Shown here one piece after another: positions 8,046 to 10,124 of a stretch of DNA of 10,124 nucleotides. The notes under the pieces are model-generated. The model was not told the DNA's origin and ran no database searches. It saw only the letters and a program-made list of their open reading frames with translations. The stretch is taken from contig QMLL01000037.1 in the NCBI GenBank assembly GCA_003646715.1, positions 1-10,124 of the forward strand. The letters run 5' to 3'. Each line of letters opens with the position of its first letter. Position 1 is the first letter of the stretch. The stretch comes from Deltaproteobacteria bacterium (GTDB lineage: Bacteria > Desulfobacterota > Syntrophobacteria > B119-G9). The position numbers were made by a program, and so were the translations under genes.

Positions 8046-8275
8046 TTGAATAAGTTTCCGTTCTTTCCCGCTGAGTCGTGATGCGGTTTTTTTCCTAAAT
8101 TCATAAAAACACCAACAGAATAGTGAAAGCACACACCGGGGGGAAATTACCCTATCCAGCGCCTTCTGTACTCCATCAAGCCGTCAATCGCTTTGCTAGC
8201 AATGATAAGTCATTCTCTGAAACTGCTTTTAACTTCTCTTAACACTCATCTATTCGAGGGTTCTCTGGTAATATT

Positions 8276-8291
8276 AGCAAGGGATGTGCCA
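8276..8291 (-). promoter_or_regulatory. Sigma-54 promoter of the AMIN/TPR-EBP1 operon
   Basis: TGGCACATCCCTTGCT on the minus strand has both conserved sigma-54 blocks intact (TGGCAC-N5-TTGCT), with GG (8289-8290) and GC (8277-8278) separated by 10 nt. The predicted start is near 8265 (a G), about 220 nt before the ATG at 8045. A promoter of this class means an activator such as EBP2 or an equivalent is needed to turn on the operon. Confidence 0.85.
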
Positions 8292-8292
8292 T

Positions 8293-8302
8293 CAGATATC
8301 TG
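8293..8302. repeat. Perfect palindrome adjoining the sigma-54 -24 box
   Basis: CAGATATCTG, a perfect 10-nt palindrome, begins one base beyond the TGGCAC block. Flanking TGCC and GGCA extend it as an imperfect inverted repeat offset by 2 nt. It could be a protein site next to the promoter or chance; its role is unknown. Confidence 0.5.
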
Positions 8303-8405
8303 GGCATAGGCAAGCGTTTAATGCATGGCGAGTCTTACAATTCCACTATCCTGGCAAACATGACCCCAAATGGTAGCCCAAAAGCGTCATAAAAAACCAC
8401 AATCG

Positions 8406-9806
8406 TCAAATGCTTGACAACGGGATGCCCCGCCTCCTTAATTTTTCCAGGAGTGTCGTTCTGTTTATCCCCAGAAGTCGAGCTGCTTCACTCTTTACAC
8501 CGTTAGCCTTCTTAAGGGCCTTGAAGATGAGTTGCGTCTCGTATTTTTCCACTTCAGCCTTGAGAGATATTCCGGTGGAAGGAAATTCGGCGGGTAGATC
8601 ACCCGGAAGCAATTCTTTTCTGCTTTTGAATCTTGGAGGTAAATCTTCAAGTTTTATTTCGTCTCCTTCAACCAGTATAACGAGGCGTTCTATCAGGTTT
8701 TCCAGTTCTCGGACATTGCCAGGCCAGTTATATTCGTAGAAGCAGTTCATAACTTCCGGTGATACTTCTTTAACGGGTAGATCTCTCGACTTGCAAAAGT
8801 AAGTAAGAAAATGAACTATCAGGGGTTCCAGATCTTCGAGACGATCTCTCAATGGCGGTACCTCAATAGGAACGACGTTTAGTCTGTAAAACAGGTCCTC
8901 TCTGAAACCACCTTTTTTTACCAGGCTTTCCAGGTCAGTATTGGTTGCGGCGATAATACGAATATTTACCTTGATCGTCTTAAGCCCCCCCACCCGCTCA
9001 AAACTCCTCTCCTGTATCACTCTCAGCAACTTCACCTGCAACGCAAGTGGCATTTCGCCAATTTCATCGAGGAAAATGGTACCCTTGTGAGCGAGTTCAA
9101 AACGGCCCGGTCTACTTCTGAAGGCATGAGTAAACGCACCTTTTTCATGACCGAACAATTCGCTTTCCAGCAACTCTCCCGGAATAGCCCCACAGTTAAT
9201 TGGTATCCACGGTTTATCTTTCCGTTTACTGTTAAAATGAATAGCCCTGGCGATAAGTTCTTTCCCTGTGCCGCTTTCTCCCTGAATTAGCACGGTACAA
9301 TCCGTTCTGGAAACTTTGGCTATTTTTTTATAGACCTCCTGCATCGCAGGGCTAGATCCTATAATCTCACCAAGTTCCAGTTGATGTTCGATCTTTACGT
9401 TTTTGCTTGATTTATTAAATGAACCGTTCCCTTTTTCTCTGGTATAAGCTAGGGCTTCTTTCGTTAGATTTACAAGTTCTGATAGATCGAAAGGTTTTAA
9501 GAGATAATCGAAGGCTCTTTCTCTAATTGCTTCAATTGCGGTTTCCAGAGTGGCATGGCCTGTGATCAGAATCACGGGGACATCGGGACAGTTTTCTCTA
9601 AAAAACTTCAGTACTTTTATTCCATCAACTTTTGGTAAGACAATGTCACTTATCACTACATCGAATTTCGCGCTTCTAGCGAGCATAAGCGCCTCATCAC
9701 CATCAGCAGCTTCCGAAACATCGAAACCGAAAGAAGACAATTTTTCAGCTATACCTTTTCTAATCACTTCTGAATCATCAACAACAAGAACAGACGCAGG
9801 ATTCAT
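8406..9806 (-). CDS. Sigma-54-dependent response regulator with FleQ-like core (EBP2)
   Basis: An NtrC-family activator of 466 residues. The receiver domain (1-120) is canonical: D10 and D11, phosphoacceptor D54, T82 and K104. The AAA+ domain (about 145-380) has Walker A GESGTGKE (176-183) and Walker B GTIFLDE (242-248). The sigma-54 loop reads GAFTHA (223-228) rather than GAFTGA. From memory, NCGAIPGELLESELFGHEKG, QVKLLRVIQERSFERVG and the helix-turn-helix end NRTTLLEKLRRRG (448-460) resemble Pseudomonas FleQ, the flagellar master activator; the FleQ LFRS linker motif is not seen. ATG 9806 has GGAG 9 nt upstream; the frame extends to GTG 9845 without a ribosome site. It may activate the promoter at 8276-8291, but its target could lie elsewhere. 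Confidence 0.9.
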   Translation of the reverse strand: MNPASVLVVDDSEVIRKGIAEKLSSFGFDVSEAADGDEALMLARSAKFDVVISDIVLPKVDGIKVLKFFRENCPDVPVILITGHATLETAIEAIRERAFDYLLKPFDLSELVNLTKEALAYTREKGNGSFNKSSKNVKIEHQLELGEIIGSSPAMQEVYKKIAKVSRTDCTVLIQGESGTGKELIARAIHFNSKRKDKPWIPINCGAIPGELLESELFGHEKGAFTHAFRSRPGRFELAHKGTIFLDEIGEMPLALQVKLLRVIQERSFERVGGLKTIKVNIRIIAATNTDLESLVKKGGFREDLFYRLNVVPIEVPPLRDRLEDLEPLIVHFLTYFCKSRDLPVKEVSPEVMNCFYEYNWPGNVRELENLIERLVILVEGDEIKLEDLPPRFKSRKELLPGDLPAEFPSTGISLKAEVEKYETQLIFKALKKANGVKSEAARLLGINRTTLLEKLRRRGIPLSSI

Positions 9807-9849
9807 AGGGATAAACTCCAGAATTGTTGAATTATCACACAACACTTAT

Positions 9850-9879
9850 AAAATACCCGCGTGAGCCTAATTTGTTCAA
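9850..9879 (-). promoter_or_regulatory. Candidate sigma-70-type promoter of EBP2
   Basis: TTGAAC (9874-9879) and TATTTT (9850-9855) on the minus strand, 18 nt apart, each matching the housekeeping consensus at 4 of 6 positions. The start would fall near 9843, leaving a leader of about 37 nt. No sigma-54 motif is visible upstream of EBP2, as expected for a top-tier regulator. Confidence 0.35.
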
Positions 9880-9963
9880 ATTTTTATGACATTCCCTACG
9901 TCGCTTCATAAGCTCAGGATTTTTTTCAGCCAGGTTCAGAAAAAAAAAATTATTTTCGAGGTA

Positions 9964-9991
9964 TTGACACCGAAAAAATGGTGTTTAATTT
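9964..9991 (+). promoter_or_regulatory. Candidate promoter of the Hsp20 gene
   Basis: A perfect -35 TTGACA (9964-9969) with a weak -10 TAATTT (9986-9991) after 16 nt. No CCCCAT-type heat-shock sigma element is seen. A second weak pair, TTGATT (9992-9997) and CATAAA (10015-10020), has a 17-nt spacer but would start inside the ribosome site. Confidence 0.35.
9967..9984. repeat. Inverted repeat overlapping the Hsp20 promoter
   Basis: ACACC (9967-9971) and GGTGT (9980-9984) are perfect inverted arms around 8 nt, overlapping the -35 box and spacer. With looser flanking bases (TTG before, TTAA after) the shape is like a repressor operator. It is not the CIRCE sequence. Confidence 0.4.
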
Positions 9992-10027
9992 TTGATTGGA
10001 AAAAGGAAATAATCCATAAAAGTTAGG

Positions 10028-10037
10028 AGGAGGTGAT
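10028..10037 (+). promoter_or_regulatory. Extended Shine-Dalgarno of the Hsp20 gene
   Basis: AGGAGGTGAT is fully complementary to the usual 16S rRNA 3' end over 10 nt, with the AGGAGG core 8 nt before ATG 10042. It fixes the start and predicts strong translation. Confidence 0.8.
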
Positions 10038-10041
10038 AGGT

Positions 10042-10124
10042 ATGTTAGATCTGGTACCATGGGAAAGAGAAAGAAGCCTGATATCCAGACCATACCGAAG
10101 CCTTCTTGACAGTTTCTTTGAGGA
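10042..10124 (+). CDS. Hsp20-family small heat-shock protein (N-terminal fragment)
   Basis: Only 27 codons are in the window, beginning MLDLVPWERERSLISRPYRS and continuing LLDSFFE. An opening of hydrophobic residues, a Pro-Trp, charged residues and an LLDSFF-type motif is the usual N-terminal arm of bacterial Hsp20 proteins, ATP-independent chaperones that hold unfolding proteins in large oligomers. The alpha-crystallin domain that would prove this lies beyond the window. A very strong ribosome site and a TTGACA box precede it. It is divergent from EBP2 and not part of the flagellar operons. Identity rests on the N-terminal style only. Confidence 0.65.
   Translation, partial: MLDLVPWERERSLISRPYRSLLDSFFE

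Larger units (their letters stand above)
8046..8405 (-). other. Intergenic region and long leader between EBP2 and the AMIN/TPR gene
   Basis: About 360 nt without a convincing gene. It contains the sigma-54 promoter at 8276-8291, a palindrome just upstream of it (8293-8302) and, from the predicted start near 8265, a leader of about 220 nt. All open frames here are short (35 codons or fewer) and lack ribosome sites. I see no GC-rich hairpin with a T run to terminate EBP2, so some read-through from EBP2 is possible. A second perfect palindrome, TTGCTAGCAA, lies at 8193-8202 within the leader. Confidence 0.6.

Noticed and set aside
8046..8132. GTG at 8132 as start of the AMIN/TPR protein
   Set aside because: It has no ribosome site and would bury the signal peptide behind 29 extra residues.
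8197..8214. Second TTGCTA at the leader palindrome as another sigma-54 -12 box
   Set aside because: The position of the -24 dinucleotide reads TG instead of GG.
8202..8309. Plus-strand frame of 35 codons (MISHSLKLLLTSLN onward) opposite the leader
   Set aside because: No ribosome site, no recognisable motif, and it overlaps the sigma-54 promoter on the other strand.
8321..8392. Plus-strand frame of 23 codons in the gap after EBP2
   Set aside because: No ribosome site or promoter; length is within what chance gives.

Overview
This window is a flagellar assembly and regulation locus from a Gram-negative bacterium, read almost entirely on the minus strand. Two sigma-54 activators, two close matches to the sigma-54 promoter consensus, an exported AMIN/TPR-like protein and the order flgB-flgC-fliE-fliF-fliG-fliH suggest a deltaproteobacterial (Desulfobacterota-type) organism. 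That assignment is inferred from gene content and protein style; I could not run a taxonomic search.

Layout in the direction of transcription (high to low coordinates). At the right edge an Hsp20-type small heat-shock gene begins on the plus strand (10042 onward). It is divergent from an NtrC-type activator with a FleQ-like AAA+ core and DNA-binding end (EBP2, 8406-9806). A 360-nt gap (8046-8405) follows. It has no convincing gene but holds a near-perfect sigma-54 promoter (8276-8291). That promoter faces a large exported protein with an AMIN-like N-terminal domain and many TPR-like repeats (5547-8045), followed after 2 nt by a second NtrC-type activator, FlrC/FleR-like (EBP1, 4171-5544). A 120-nt gap with a second sigma-54 promoter (4078-4093) then leads into flgB, flgC, fliE, fliF, fliG and the start of fliH, which runs off the left edge. 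These six genes are tightly packed, with overlaps or gaps of no more than 33 nt.

How it may work together. The layout resembles the known Vibrio/Pseudomonas hierarchy: a master activator (FlrA/FleQ) drives a sigma-54 operon encoding a second activator (FlrC/FleR), which drives sigma-54 operons for the basal body. Here EBP2 could fill the first tier and EBP1 the second. The products of the last operon are the proximal rod (FlgB, FlgC), the rod/MS-ring adapter (FliE), the MS ring (FliF), the C-ring torque protein (FliG) and the export ATPase regulator (FliH). The unusual point is that the slot next to EBP1, where a sensor kinase gene (flrB/fleS type) is often found, holds the AMIN/TPR-like protein instead. 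It is the best candidate here for a little-described flagellar component.
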